A stretch of DNA of 20,965 nucleotides from a virus. The stretch lies in IMG/VR virus record IMGVR_UViG_3300021963_000783, positions 1-20,965 of that record; one strand, 5' to 3'. Both the position numbers and the translations under genes were made by a program. The notes beneath the pieces were generated by a model. That model ran no database searches and was not told the DNA's origin. It was given only the letters and a program-made list of their open reading frames with translations. Positions within the stretch are counted from its first letter, which is position 1, and each line of letters starts with the position of its first letter. Of the stretch, positions 6,604 through 14,923 are shown in pieces.

Positions 6604-9147
6604 ATGAAGGAAGATATCCTTAAACGTGCCATGTTTGCAATGCCGCTCTCCAAGGCGTCTCGGGGCAGTGGCATCATGGCCGGGTTTGAAGATGACATCA
6701 ACGCCATGGACGAGGAGGACGAAATGCCACCTATGGCACGTACTCCTCAGAACCCTGAAATACTGATGAACAACCTGCGTGGTGACATGCGGTCTGTTGA
6801 TGCGCGGTACGAGGAACTTGCTCAAATGGTAGGGGATGAGGCGGCTATGGCCACACCTCCTGAGGTCATGGCCATGTTAATGGGCCAGATGGGCCAACAA
6901 GGCGGCATTGGGGCACTGCCACAAGGCGCTGCTATGTCACCTCCACCCATGCCCGGCGCTCCGCCTACCGGCCCCATGGCCGCCGCTCCCGCTCCCGCCG
7001 CTCCCGCTCCCGCCGCTCCCGCTCCCGCTGCTCCCGCTATGCCCGCTGCTCCTGCTCCACCTGCTATGCCTAGTGGCATGGGGGGTGCTCCCCCTTTTCC
7101 GCAGGGCGGCGTTAGCCAGACGCCGCCCGGACCTGTTGGCATGGCTGGGGGCGGCCTACTTCGCAAGGGCGCACAAGCGCTTGAGAGCGCTATTGGCCGT
7201 GGCGCTACCCGTGTGGATGAAATACTTGGAAACTACTCAATGTCTCCGCAGCCTACTATTTCCCCGATGATGGGGCTAGATGGTAGGCCGGTCTATTTAC
7301 ATGGAAGAGATAGCCTTATTCAAAGTCCCGGTGGGGCCATTGCACCGGGAGAAGGCACACGTTTTACGGCTGGCCAATCTTTGCAGGATTTTCGCTCCCC
7401 TACGTTCACAGGGGGGCTTAAACAAGGGGTTGGAGAGGCTCGGTCCGCGCTTGAAGCGTTTTCTCCTACAGCAGGCAGGGTAGTGGATGCTGCTGAAAAA
7501 GTGGCCCGTCCGGTGGGCGCAATGGGGCTGGGCGCTGCCTTGTCGCAGACGGACGCTGCCAAGCGCATGTTCACAACTCCTGCGGGCTCTGCAAACAAGG
7601 ACTTAGCTGCTCTTGTCTCCCAGATACCGTCCGGTTCTGGCCCGGGGCCCGAACCAAGGGGGCCTTCAGGCCCAGCAGAAACCATTATTGGCTCACCCTA
7701 CAGCCCCGGCACATCCGAGTCCCTGTCTAGGGAGAGCCGTGCCAATGAGGCATTAGCGGGAGGGTCAGGTGCGCCAAGTGGGCCAAACGACCCATTCTTT
7801 GACCGTACCTCTGGGGATAGGGCAGCAGGACCAGCAGGCACGTCCACACTTGCAGACAGCATTAAAAAGGCCGTGGGCAAGAGGTCCTATTCGGACAGGG
7901 TCAAGGAGGGCTATGCAGAATTGCAGCCTCTGTTCGCGGAGTTCCTTGGTGAGGACAAAGAAGCGGCCAAGGGCAATGCCCTGCTCTTGATAGCCGATGC
8001 GGCGTTCAGGCTTACAAAACCCTCCCGTACTTTTGGAGAGGGCTTGGCAGAAGCTGTAAGCGACTTGCCCCGTGGATTTGCCTCAATTTCTGCACAGGAC
8101 CGAGACCGGGCTTTGAAGGTCAAGTCCGCTGCGCTGAGTGGCGCTATGGAACGGGTGGGCGCGGAAGACAAGTACGAGCAGGCTTTGACCATAGCAGGTG
8201 CAAGAGCATTGGCCGATGACCTAAAACAAACTAAGCGTTATGCTCATGAAAAAGAGATTGAAACAATAAAGGGAACAAACCAAGTACAACTAAAAATGCT
8301 TGAAGATGCCCAAAAAGGTGGCCGAAGCCAAAGAACAGATGCCGGAGCAGGGCTGTTTGAAATTAAAGATGGTTATGGCAACCATGTGGGGTACGCTCTC
8401 GATAAAAATGCCTTGGAACCGGGGGGCATACTGCATTCCATAGCTACAAGCCCTAACTCATTAGACCCCGCTACTAACCCGTTTGTTGATAACTACGGAC
8501 TGGCTCCCGGAACGCTGGTTCAGGACAAAGCGCAGCGTTTAAAAATTGCACAGGATATTGCTTCAGATGACAGAAACCTTGCTTTAATAGCGCGGGGCAA
8601 AGCCGTAGTGTCAAAGGTTTATGGTCCTAAGGCGTTTACGTATGACCTTGTTAACAGCATACTTGTTCCTATTGGGGTCGCTTCCCCTATTGTGGATGTT
8701 AGTGATGCAACCCTCACCTTAAGAAATATATTTAACCAAATGGGTCGAGAATCGGCAGGGGAAAATGGGAGAGTTTCCAATCAAGGACAGCAATGGGCAC
8801 GGGATACTTTGAAGCAGCTTGATGACCCTGATGCGTTCTGGAAGGATGCCTCCTTGGCGGCAAACGCCCTTAATAACAGAGAAGCGGCAGTTAGAACTCA
8901 ACGCTATGCCAGCGGCAGCCAGCTAGGTGTAGGAAAGGACAATCTGGTAATGAGGACCGTTCCTCTTGGAATACAAAATGATCCATTTGTTATACCGGCT
9001 GATCCTCAAAAAGAAGGTGTAATGGTTAATTGGCTCAAGGCCAACATAGGCTCTAGGGAAGATCAATCCCGAGTATGGGTCAAGTTCCCAACTGGTCAAT
9101 CAGTCTCCCTTTCACCTCAACAAATAAGAAACCTGAAAATACAATGA
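6604..9147 (+). CDS. Virion-module protein with PAPAA repeat, unknown function
   Basis: An 847-residue protein with ATG at 6604 and a TAAGGAAAA ribosome binding site just upstream. Residues 1-60 are acidic (MDEEDEM). Residues about 56-105 hold a helical element, NLRGDMRSVDARYEELAQMVG, that I associate with phage structural loci. Residues about 119-165 are Pro/Ala-rich with perfect PAPAA repeats, followed by MAGGGLLRKGAQALESAIG. The middle (about 340-430) is Gly/Ser/Pro-rich and probably disordered. The second half (about 430-847) is an ordinary globular or helical composition, with YSDRVKEGYAELQPLFAEFL and AFRLTKPSRTFGEGLAEA. No catalytic or transmembrane motif was recognised. Its position between two other giant virion genes suggests an internal or minor structural protein. 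It overlaps the next gene through ATGA. Confidence 0.65.
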   Translation: MKEDILKRAMFAMPLSKASRGSGIMAGFEDDINAMDEEDEMPPMARTPQNPEILMNNLRGDMRSVDARYEELAQMVGDEAAMATPPEVMAMLMGQMGQQGGIGALPQGAAMSPPPMPGAPPTGPMAAAPAPAAPAPAAPAPAAPAMPAAPAPPAMPSGMGGAPPFPQGGVSQTPPGPVGMAGGGLLRKGAQALESAIGRGATRVDEILGNYSMSPQPTISPMMGLDGRPVYLHGRDSLIQSPGGAIAPGEGTRFTAGQSLQDFRSPTFTGGLKQGVGEARSALEAFSPTAGRVVDAAEKVARPVGAMGLGAALSQTDAAKRMFTTPAGSANKDLAALVSQIPSGSGPGPEPRGPSGPAETIIGSPYSPGTSESLSRESRANEALAGGSGAPSGPNDPFFDRTSGDRAAGPAGTSTLADSIKKAVGKRSYSDRVKEGYAELQPLFAEFLGEDKEAAKGNALLLIADAAFRLTKPSRTFGEGLAEAVSDLPRGFASISAQDRDRALKVKSAALSGAMERVGAEDKYEQALTIAGARALADDLKQTKRYAHEKEIETIKGTNQVQLKMLEDAQKGGRSQRTDAGAGLFEIKDGYGNHVGYALDKNALEPGGILHSIATSPNSLDPATNPFVDNYGLAPGTLVQDKAQRLKIAQDIASDDRNLALIARGKAVVSKVYGPKAFTYDLVNSILVPIGVASPIVDVSDATLTLRNIFNQMGRESAGENGRVSNQGQQWARDTLKQLDDPDAFWKDASLAANALNNREAAVRTQRYASGSQLGVGKDNLVMRTVPLGIQNDPFVIPADPQKEGVMVNWLKANIGSREDQSRVWVKFPTGQSVSLSPQQIRNLKIQ
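6982..7026 (+). repeat. Three perfect 15-bp tandem copies (PAPAA linker)
   Basis: GCCGCTCCCGCTCCC is repeated three times without change (6982-6996, 6997-7011, 7012-7026). Degenerate GCTCCC/GCTCCT continuation runs to about 7062. It encodes an extended Ala-Pro linker between the N-terminal helical element and the rest of the protein. Perfect identity implies recent slippage. Confidence 0.9.
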
Positions 9148-12100
9148 TTACCACAACAAATGATCGGGGGGAGAGGATTGACTTACTTACGGGGCAGCTT
9201 GTTGACGAAGCAGGGCAGCCGTCTTCTGCGCCGTCTTCTTTACCGCCTGCCGCTCCAACAGACCCCCGCAAAGCAGGGGGCATGGAGAGATCGTCCAACG
9301 TCTACGACAAGGTGAATCAACTGACGTGGGGCATGCAGTCTGCCCTTTTTGCCCTCCCTGATGCAGTTACCCGTAAGATTGGCCAAGGCATGAACTTGGA
9401 CGAGAACGAGGTCTTTCAGTTCACACGTCTTTTTAACAAAAACCTTCCTGAGAAAATTGGCGGAGCCACAGAACGGGCCCCTGTCAATGCCACAGAGCGG
9501 TTCATGCGGGCAATCGGTGAAGGGGGAGGCATGTCTCTTCCGTTAACGGGGATACTGGGGTATTTTGCTGCTGCACGGCCCGCTGCGGCCATAACTGCTG
9601 TTAAAGATCTACGGGGAAAGTTGTTCCCGGAAACTCCGGGCACAACCCTTCTTGGTGGCATTGCCAAGGACGCCGTTACTTTTGTGCAGAAGAACCCACG
9701 CTTGGCTCCGTTTTTGGATGTCGCCTTTGGTTCGGCCAACGAAACAATTAGGCAGGTTGTTGAGGAGAACATGGATAGCAGCAACCCCAACAAGGAGGCA
9801 TGGAAAGACATCATCCCGCTGGCGGCTTTTGCAGGGGTCCCTGCGGTTGGCGCTCTCGCTGCCAAGTTTCCTTCTGTCAGAGCAGCAGGGTGGTTAAAGG
9901 GCCAACTGGAGGCCAGTACCATCCAAGATATTGATGACGCTGTTTCAAAGGATCTTCCGGCCATATGGAAGTTGCCTGTTTTTAATATTGCACCGGGAAT
10001 CTTTAGAAACAAGGCCGAACAAAAATTAAGGAATGTTTTTGGTCCAATAGCAAATAACAAGGAAGCTCAGTTAGCGTTAAAACTGATGGATGATTTTGAG
10101 AAAAGTCCCAACATGATCGGGCAGGGGATATTTAACTTTAACTACGCTGAAAGGACCATGGACCCAACGATGATCGCCAGAAGTCGAGAAGGCCTAGAGC
10201 GCTCTTCCGGAAAAGCCTTAAATGAGTACTTCGCCCGAAGAAACGAGAATGAAATTGCTTTTGCAAATTTGTTTGATACTTTTTCCCCTGCTACCCGCAA
10301 GCCCATTCAAGATGCATTTCGGGAGGTACAGACAGAGTACCAAAACCTGTTCACGGGCCTTGTTAAGGCCCAGAATGATTTGACTGCCGACGAGATTGCG
10401 TCTATCTCCTTGCGCCTAGGGCCCGAGAACGTGGGCAATCTTGGCGACGAGATACGGGGCGCAATCATGGGCCGCATGGAGATGAGTGCGGCAGGCAGGA
10501 AGCAAGCGTTGACGGACATGGGCCTGACCCGTGCATATTCCCCAGAAGGGCTTCCATTAAGCACCCGCGCAGGGGCCAGAGGCACTGGAGAGTCTTTGTT
10601 CCCCTCATCAAATATGGAATCCGAGGCGCTACGGATACTTGAAAAGTACCAGCCGAGTCGAGGCTCCGGGCCCACAGCAATTCCTGAACCAATTCGCAAG
10701 CTAAAGGCCTTTGTTGTGGCGCAGCAAAACATTAGGGACAAGGCGGAGAAGGATGCCCTAAAGTCACTTCTTGAAAATACAGTAAACGAGCAGCTTGCAA
10801 AAGGCCCTGAGGGTGTGCAAGCATATCCTGAGCTTATAGAAGGAATAAAACGGAAGGTAAATGAGGCAATGACGGGGCAGGCAACCCCACGGAAAAAAAC
10901 AAAAAACCCTACTTATGAGGATATTGGACAGGGGGGAAAGCGCCCTGTTCCAGATCCTGAGACTGGCAATGTTCTTATTCCAATGGGCCCCCCGGGTTAT
11001 TTCGTGACTATTAACCCGGGCAAGCTTCGTGCGGACGCAAGAATGATAGCGGAGACGAAGGGGTCGGTAGATATCAACATGCCGGAGGCGTTGGACTACC
11101 TCAAGTCCGCTCAGGAGTTTAGGAACACGGCAATTCTTCGCTACAACAGTGCTCTTAAACGGGGCGGAGAGACGTTTGCACAACGGCAGATTGACACAAG
11201 CAATGAGGTCTACAAAGACATAGAGAGTCTAGTCCTTAGTGCGCCATACACTTCGCAGTCGCCCGGTCCAAGGCCCATCGCCGGGGGCTTTAGAAACCAG
11301 AAACTAGGTGGGATGGAAAAGATTCTAAAAGAGTACAGGGACCAGTTTGAGCAAAGCCTGCCCCTGTTGATCTCCCAGAAAAGAATTTCCGGGGGACCGT
11401 ACACGCTGCCCAATGAGGACGTGCTGACTAGGTCATTCAGCAACGCCAGAAGTCTGGAGCAGCTACAGGCATCCTTGGGCCAAGCCCCTGAGGTTGCTGG
11501 CCTTCTTGAGCGCGGCGCGATTGACTGGCTCAGAGGCAAGGGCGTTGTCAACAAAGAGGGCCTTGTTGATGCACAAAAGATCAGACAAGTGCTGGACAAA
11601 AACCGGGACATAGTGGAGGCGCTGCCAAAACAGGTGCAGCAGAAACTGCAAGACGAGTTGCAGCTTGCTGATGACTATGTAGCCCGTCTTGGCCAGTTAG
11701 ACCAGCGGCGCGTTGCGGCCACAGATGACGCCTTGCAGAGCATGTTGAAACAAGCTGCACGGCCGGATGCGGACCCAAAGCCCACTTTGTTTAAAGCCTT
11801 AGAGGACCCGGCAAGCATGCGGGTGCTAGTAAATGCATTCAGCAAGGACCCAGAGAATTTAGCCGCCCTGCGCCGTGCTGTGTTTGATGTGGCCAAAGAA
11901 GGGGCTGTAGGCGGCGGTGCTCTGCAATCCTTTATGGGGAAAAACAAAAACTCCCTGAAGATATTGTTTGATGCAGGTCACCTTAAATACCTAGACACCT
12001 TGGCCGACATGCAGCGCCGGGTCTATGCCATGGGCCAGATCACCGGCAAGACCGTCGAGTTTGAGGCCTTGGATGAGCAGCTAAAAAGGGTCATGGGCTC

Positions 12101-12629
12101 CGGCTTAGGGGTTCTTTCGACTACCCTGAGGTCCACTAATGAGGGCAGGCTGAGTCCCACCACCGCCGCAATAGCCTTCCTCATCCGCCTGACAGGAAGC
12201 CTAGAAACCAGTATGTATGACCGGGTCATGAAGCATGCACTGGAAAATCAAGATTTTGCCAAGGCCATTGCCAATCTCAACAACCCCGTAGAGGCAAAAA
12301 AGGCAGTTGTTGCAATGCAGAACATTGGTGTGCCGATTAGTAAATTCTTTGCCACGGACATCAACCGGGGGGCCATGGGTTCAAGCAGGGACCAAGAGCA
12401 GGAGGCGCAGCCGCAAGCAGCAGCCCCGCCGCCCGTTCGGAGACCCCTTCCACCAGCACCGCCAACCACGGGGACCACCATTACCACACGCATGCCCATA
12501 GCACAGCCTAGGCCGCCTGCCAGCGCTGCTTCGCAGCTACAGATGATGTACCCCAGCATGTTTCCGAATGACCCCATCAGCGCCCTGTTAAAGCAGCGCC
12601 AAGCGCAGGCGCAGCCTCCAGCGCAGTAG
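9144..12629 (+). CDS. Giant virion-module protein, candidate internal/ejected protein
   Basis: I take the ATG at 9144, which overlaps the previous stop (ATGA), giving 1161 residues. The frame is open 69 bases further upstream to 9075, but that would lie wholly inside the preceding gene. After a short hydrophilic start (GERIDLLTGQLVDEAG) there are helices and two hydrophobic Ala/Gly stretches: residues about 128-153 (GMSLPLTGILGYFAAARPAA) and about 223-242 (IPLAAFAGVPAVGALAAKF). The long central region is predominantly charged and helical. The last ~70 residues are Pro/Ala/Gln-rich and contain YPSMFPNDPISALLKQRQ. Length and architecture recall the largest internal virion protein of podoviruses, but I see no transglycosylase motif, so that comparison is analogy. 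It is the last gene of the rightward block and converges on the nuclease gene 24 bp away. Confidence 0.65.
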   Translation: MITTTNDRGERIDLLTGQLVDEAGQPSSAPSSLPPAAPTDPRKAGGMERSSNVYDKVNQLTWGMQSALFALPDAVTRKIGQGMNLDENEVFQFTRLFNKNLPEKIGGATERAPVNATERFMRAIGEGGGMSLPLTGILGYFAAARPAAAITAVKDLRGKLFPETPGTTLLGGIAKDAVTFVQKNPRLAPFLDVAFGSANETIRQVVEENMDSSNPNKEAWKDIIPLAAFAGVPAVGALAAKFPSVRAAGWLKGQLEASTIQDIDDAVSKDLPAIWKLPVFNIAPGIFRNKAEQKLRNVFGPIANNKEAQLALKLMDDFEKSPNMIGQGIFNFNYAERTMDPTMIARSREGLERSSGKALNEYFARRNENEIAFANLFDTFSPATRKPIQDAFREVQTEYQNLFTGLVKAQNDLTADEIASISLRLGPENVGNLGDEIRGAIMGRMEMSAAGRKQALTDMGLTRAYSPEGLPLSTRAGARGTGESLFPSSNMESEALRILEKYQPSRGSGPTAIPEPIRKLKAFVVAQQNIRDKAEKDALKSLLENTVNEQLAKGPEGVQAYPELIEGIKRKVNEAMTGQATPRKKTKNPTYEDIGQGGKRPVPDPETGNVLIPMGPPGYFVTINPGKLRADARMIAETKGSVDINMPEALDYLKSAQEFRNTAILRYNSALKRGGETFAQRQIDTSNEVYKDIESLVLSAPYTSQSPGPRPIAGGFRNQKLGGMEKILKEYRDQFEQSLPLLISQKRISGGPYTLPNEDVLTRSFSNARSLEQLQASLGQAPEVAGLLERGAIDWLRGKGVVNKEGLVDAQKIRQVLDKNRDIVEALPKQVQQKLQDELQLADDYVARLGQLDQRRVAATDDALQSMLKQAARPDADPKPTLFKALEDPASMRVLVNAFSKDPENLAALRRAVFDVAKEGAVGGGALQSFMGKNKNSLKILFDAGHLKYLDTLADMQRRVYAMGQITGKTVEFEALDEQLKRVMGSGLGVLSTTLRSTNEGRLSPTTAAIAFLIRLTGSLETSMYDRVMKHALENQDFAKAIANLNNPVEAKKAVVAMQNIGVPISKFFATDINRGAMGSSRDQEQEAQPQAAAPPPVRRPLPPAPPTTGTTITTRMPIAQPRPPASAASQLQMMYPSMFPNDPISALLKQRQAQAQPPAQ

Positions 12630-12653
12630 GGCATAATCAGCCAATGCAGTTGT

Positions 12654-13385
12654 CTAGGGGTTCTCCCGCCCTCGACAATCTTCTAGCCTCACAGTTAACG
12701 CTTTGGGGCTATTTTTTTGGAAGTCCTCCAGTCGGCGCATCCACTTGTCGCCGTAGGAATCAAACTCCCGCCCACAGGTCACGAACTCCTGTATCTGCCC
12801 GTCTTGAGCAATCATCATGATGACCCCCTGCCGGATAGAGGTCCCATGCACCTTGTTGTGCGCTATGGCATACGCTGCCAACTGAATGAAGTAGTCCTCA
12901 ATCCAGTCCCGCTTCTTCATCTTATTGGTCTGCTTGAAGTCGATGATTGACTCATCACTTTTGTACACCCCAATGCAGTCCGAGGTCCCCGCATAGCGGC
13001 CCGGGTAATACAGCGGAATCTCCGCACCCCACACCTCGTTGACGTGCGGGAAGAACTCCTCAATCAGCCTGTAACCCATCCAATACCCCTTGACCGCAAG
13101 CCACGTCCGAGGAGCAGGCAAATCCCGGTTCAAGAGCAGCCGCTCGACCACGTTGTGCATGTGTGTGCCCACGGTAGCCGCCTCGTTTTTGATGCGCTCT
13201 GCGGCCTCCTCACCAACCCGCGCAGCCCATTCTTTTAGGTGGGCCTGATTCTTGGTCCCCGACAGGATAGTGGTGACGCTCGGAACACGTTCAGATTCGT
13301 CGATTTCGTATACACGTCCATCAGACGTGTCAATTCTTTCCAGTTTTTTGTACACATAGCGCTTGCGAATAGGAATGAGTTGCAT
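12654..13385 (-). CDS. PD-(D/E)XK nuclease, RecB/Cas4-like exonuclease
   Basis: A 243-residue protein. The family's motifs appear in order: VPSVTTIL near residue 34, GTHMH with His77 after it, Glu122, GTSD with Asp136, IIDFKQ with Asp149 and Lys151 (the D-x-K active site), and Q168-L-A-A-Y172 (the QxxxY motif of RecB/lambda-exonuclease-like enzymes). These residues bind the metal and cut the phosphodiester bond. The expected role is exonucleolytic processing of DNA ends in phage recombination, packaging or host DNA breakdown. The start overlaps the stop of the upstream SNF2-type gene by one base (TGATG). There is no good ribosome site of its own, so it is probably translationally coupled. Cas4-type Cys ligands for an iron-sulfur cluster are not evident. 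The enzyme class is well supported; the exact substrate is not. Confidence 0.88.
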   Translation of the reverse strand: MQLIPIRKRYVYKKLERIDTSDGRVYEIDESERVPSVTTILSGTKNQAHLKEWAARVGEEAAERIKNEAATVGTHMHNVVERLLLNRDLPAPRTWLAVKGYWMGYRLIEEFFPHVNEVWGAEIPLYYPGRYAGTSDCIGVYKSDESIIDFKQTNKMKKRDWIEDYFIQLAAYAIAHNKVHGTSIRQGVIMMIAQDGQIQEFVTCGREFDSYGDKWMRRLEDFQKNSPKALTVRLEDCRGRENP

Positions 13386-14836
13386 CAGATGAGCCAGTCT
13401 TTAAATTCTTCGCCAAGCACTGCGCTGGCAATATTGATCTTGTTCCGAAGGGCCTTGACAATGTGTTCGTCCACCGTGTCTGTGGCAATCAGGTCGATGT
13501 AGGTCACGTTGCTGGTCTGGCCGATGCGGTGAGCACGGTCCTCAGACTGTAGTCGCACTTCCAAGTCAAAGCTGTTGCTGTAGTAAACAACAGTGGTTGC
13601 TGCGGTAAGGGTTAACCCGTAGCCCCCTGTTCGGGGGTTGCCTACAAAAAACCGGAGATCGCTGCTAGGCTCTTGGAACTTGGTCACGATGTCCTGCCGG
13701 TCCTCCGCCTCTGTGTCTCCGTAATAAGTCGCAACGCTGGTCATGCCATGCTCCTTCATCAAGGCGTTTTTGATGTTTTCGATGTCACGCCTGTAGTTGG
13801 CCCAGATGATGACCTTGCCGCTGCACTCTTCCAAGACGTTGAGAAGCTCGGTTATCCGGTTGCTTGGCAAGTCCAACTGCTGGCCATCGTCCAGCTTGAC
13901 ATGGCCACAGACAATCTGATGCAGCCGCATGAGTTGGGTGAGCGCGTTGCTGGTGCTCATCAGCCCCTCCCCTATCTGTGCCAGCGCCATCAGCTTCATC
14001 TGGTCATAGGCCTTTTTCTGCTCAACAGTCAGTTCCACGTCCCTGCGGGTGTAGATTTTGGGAGGCAGATCAAGGCATTCCTCTTTGGTCACCCGGAAGG
14101 CGAAATCAGACAGTTTTTCTTGCAATTCCTCCAGCCTCCGATAGCCCACAATCTGCTTGAAGGTGTGCGTGGCCAACCGGCGTTCCAGAAGAATGGCGTA
14201 CCGCGCCTGAAATGCGTAGTAGCTGGCGCTGTTAAGGCAGCCGTTGTCCAAAAACTCGCACTGCGAGTACAGGTCCAAGGGGCTTCTGGTCACGGGGGAG
14301 CCGGTTGCAATCCGGCGGTACTCCGCATCCCGGCCAACTTTAACCAAGGCAACGCTGCGCTTGGCCGCATGGTTTTTGATGGTGGTGCTCTCGTCTACCG
14401 CCATAAACGCCTTGGTGACCCGGAGAAAAGTCTTAGCGTGGGCCGTCCCCTTTTGTGTGCTGAACGCCTCAACATTCATGATCAGAATGCGGAATTCGTC
14501 CGCAGCTTCCAACATGGCCTCCATTTCCAGCTTTTCCGCCCTGCGGGGAGAGGGGGACCAGCAGGCCATGCGGTAGCTGACGTGCTCGGGCATGTGCTTG
14601 GGTATTTCACTCCTGTACCAGTTCTTGTAGACCCCCTTCGGGGCCACAATCAGCATGGCGTTGATCTTGCCTTTGTCGTAGAGCATTGCGCCGTTGTTTA
14701 TCAGCATAAAGCTCTTTCCCGTCCCCATTTCCGCAAACAAAGCCGCATTTTTCTCCTCCCAAAACCGCTCTAAATAGGCGGCCTGATGGGTAAACGGCTT
14801 GTTTTTGAAGGGGTACTTCTCTAAGAACCAGTTCAT
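13385..14836 (-). CDS. SNF2-type superfamily 2 DNA helicase/translocase
   Basis: A 483-residue protein with ATG at 14834-14836 and AAGGAAAAT upstream on the minus strand. Motifs in order: FTHQ (15-18, Q-like), AEMGTGKS (Walker A, 35-42), VAPKGVYKNW (Ia), VDES (motif II, 147-150, Ser replacing the usual Ala or Cys), ATGSPVTRSPLDLYSQ (motif III, 177-192), a helicase C lobe with IIWANYRRDIENI, GGYGLTLTAATTVVYY (motif V) and QSEDRAHRIGQT (motif VI, 430-441). The HRIGQ signature and the TGSP element place it in the SNF2 group, whose members move along duplex DNA using ATP. It forms a two-gene unit with the nuclease downstream, suggesting remodelling or end processing during phage recombination. 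The class is firm; the biological role is inferred. Confidence 0.9.
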   Translation of the reverse strand: MNWFLEKYPFKNKPFTHQAAYLERFWEEKNAALFAEMGTGKSFMLINNGAMLYDKGKINAMLIVAPKGVYKNWYRSEIPKHMPEHVSYRMACWSPSPRRAEKLEMEAMLEAADEFRILIMNVEAFSTQKGTAHAKTFLRVTKAFMAVDESTTIKNHAAKRSVALVKVGRDAEYRRIATGSPVTRSPLDLYSQCEFLDNGCLNSASYYAFQARYAILLERRLATHTFKQIVGYRRLEELQEKLSDFAFRVTKEECLDLPPKIYTRRDVELTVEQKKAYDQMKLMALAQIGEGLMSTSNALTQLMRLHQIVCGHVKLDDGQQLDLPSNRITELLNVLEECSGKVIIWANYRRDIENIKNALMKEHGMTSVATYYGDTEAEDRQDIVTKFQEPSSDLRFFVGNPRTGGYGLTLTAATTVVYYSNSFDLEVRLQSEDRAHRIGQTSNVTYIDLIATDTVDEHIVKALRNKINIASAVLGEEFKDWLI

Positions 14837-14853
14837 TTATTTTCCTTTCTGTT

Positions 14854-14878
14854 GTTCAGGGCTTGACAAGTCCTGAAC
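14854..14878. promoter_or_regulatory. 25-bp near-perfect palindrome, candidate operator
   Basis: Left arm GTTCAGGGCTTG, central A, right arm CAAGTCCTGAAC. Eleven of twelve arm positions are complementary; the one mismatch is G against T. It sits in the 87-bp gap between divergent genes and contains the -35 hexamer of the rightward promoter. The single-base centre makes an RNA hairpin unlikely, so a dimeric repressor or activator site fits better. Confidence 0.65.
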
Positions 14879-14892
14879 TTTTATTGTACACT
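14863..14892 (+). promoter_or_regulatory. Sigma70-like promoter for the replication module
   Basis: TTGACA (14863-14868) is a perfect -35. Eighteen bases on, TACACT (14887-14892) is a four-of-six -10. It faces the replication genes, and transcription would start near 14899-14900, leaving a leader of about 25 bases before the GTG at 14924. A possible minus-strand -10 (TACAAT, complement of 14883-14888) for the SNF2/nuclease pair overlaps it, but no good -35 for that direction is visible. Confidence 0.6.
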
Positions 14893-14923
14893 ACATGCAC
14901 GTCGAAAGAAAGGATAACGTAAC

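Noticed and set aside
6822-7270. Ala/Gly-Pro and Leu/Pro-rich alternative frames around 6822-7270
   Set aside because: They are the other frames of the GCTCCC repeat in the 847-residue gene. Low complexity produces open frames on all strands.
9075-9143. Upstream start extending the 1161-residue protein by 23 residues
   Set aside because: The extension lies entirely within the preceding gene. The ATGA overlap at 9144 is the usual coupled start in this operon.
9144-12629. Lytic transglycosylase domain, by analogy with T7 gp16
   Set aside because: No catalytic Glu motif followed by the expected Ser/Gly and Tyr motifs could be found in the translation.
13673-14773. Long plus-strand open frame (366 codons) opposite the SNF2-type gene
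   Set aside because: It is antisense to a gene with a full set of helicase motifs, and its translation has no recognisable motif. It is explained by codon bias of the true gene.
14882-14911. Leftward promoter for the SNF2/nuclease pair
   Set aside because: A TACAAT -10 exists on the minus strand, but the best -35 at proper spacing is only TTTCTT. It is too weak to list as a feature.
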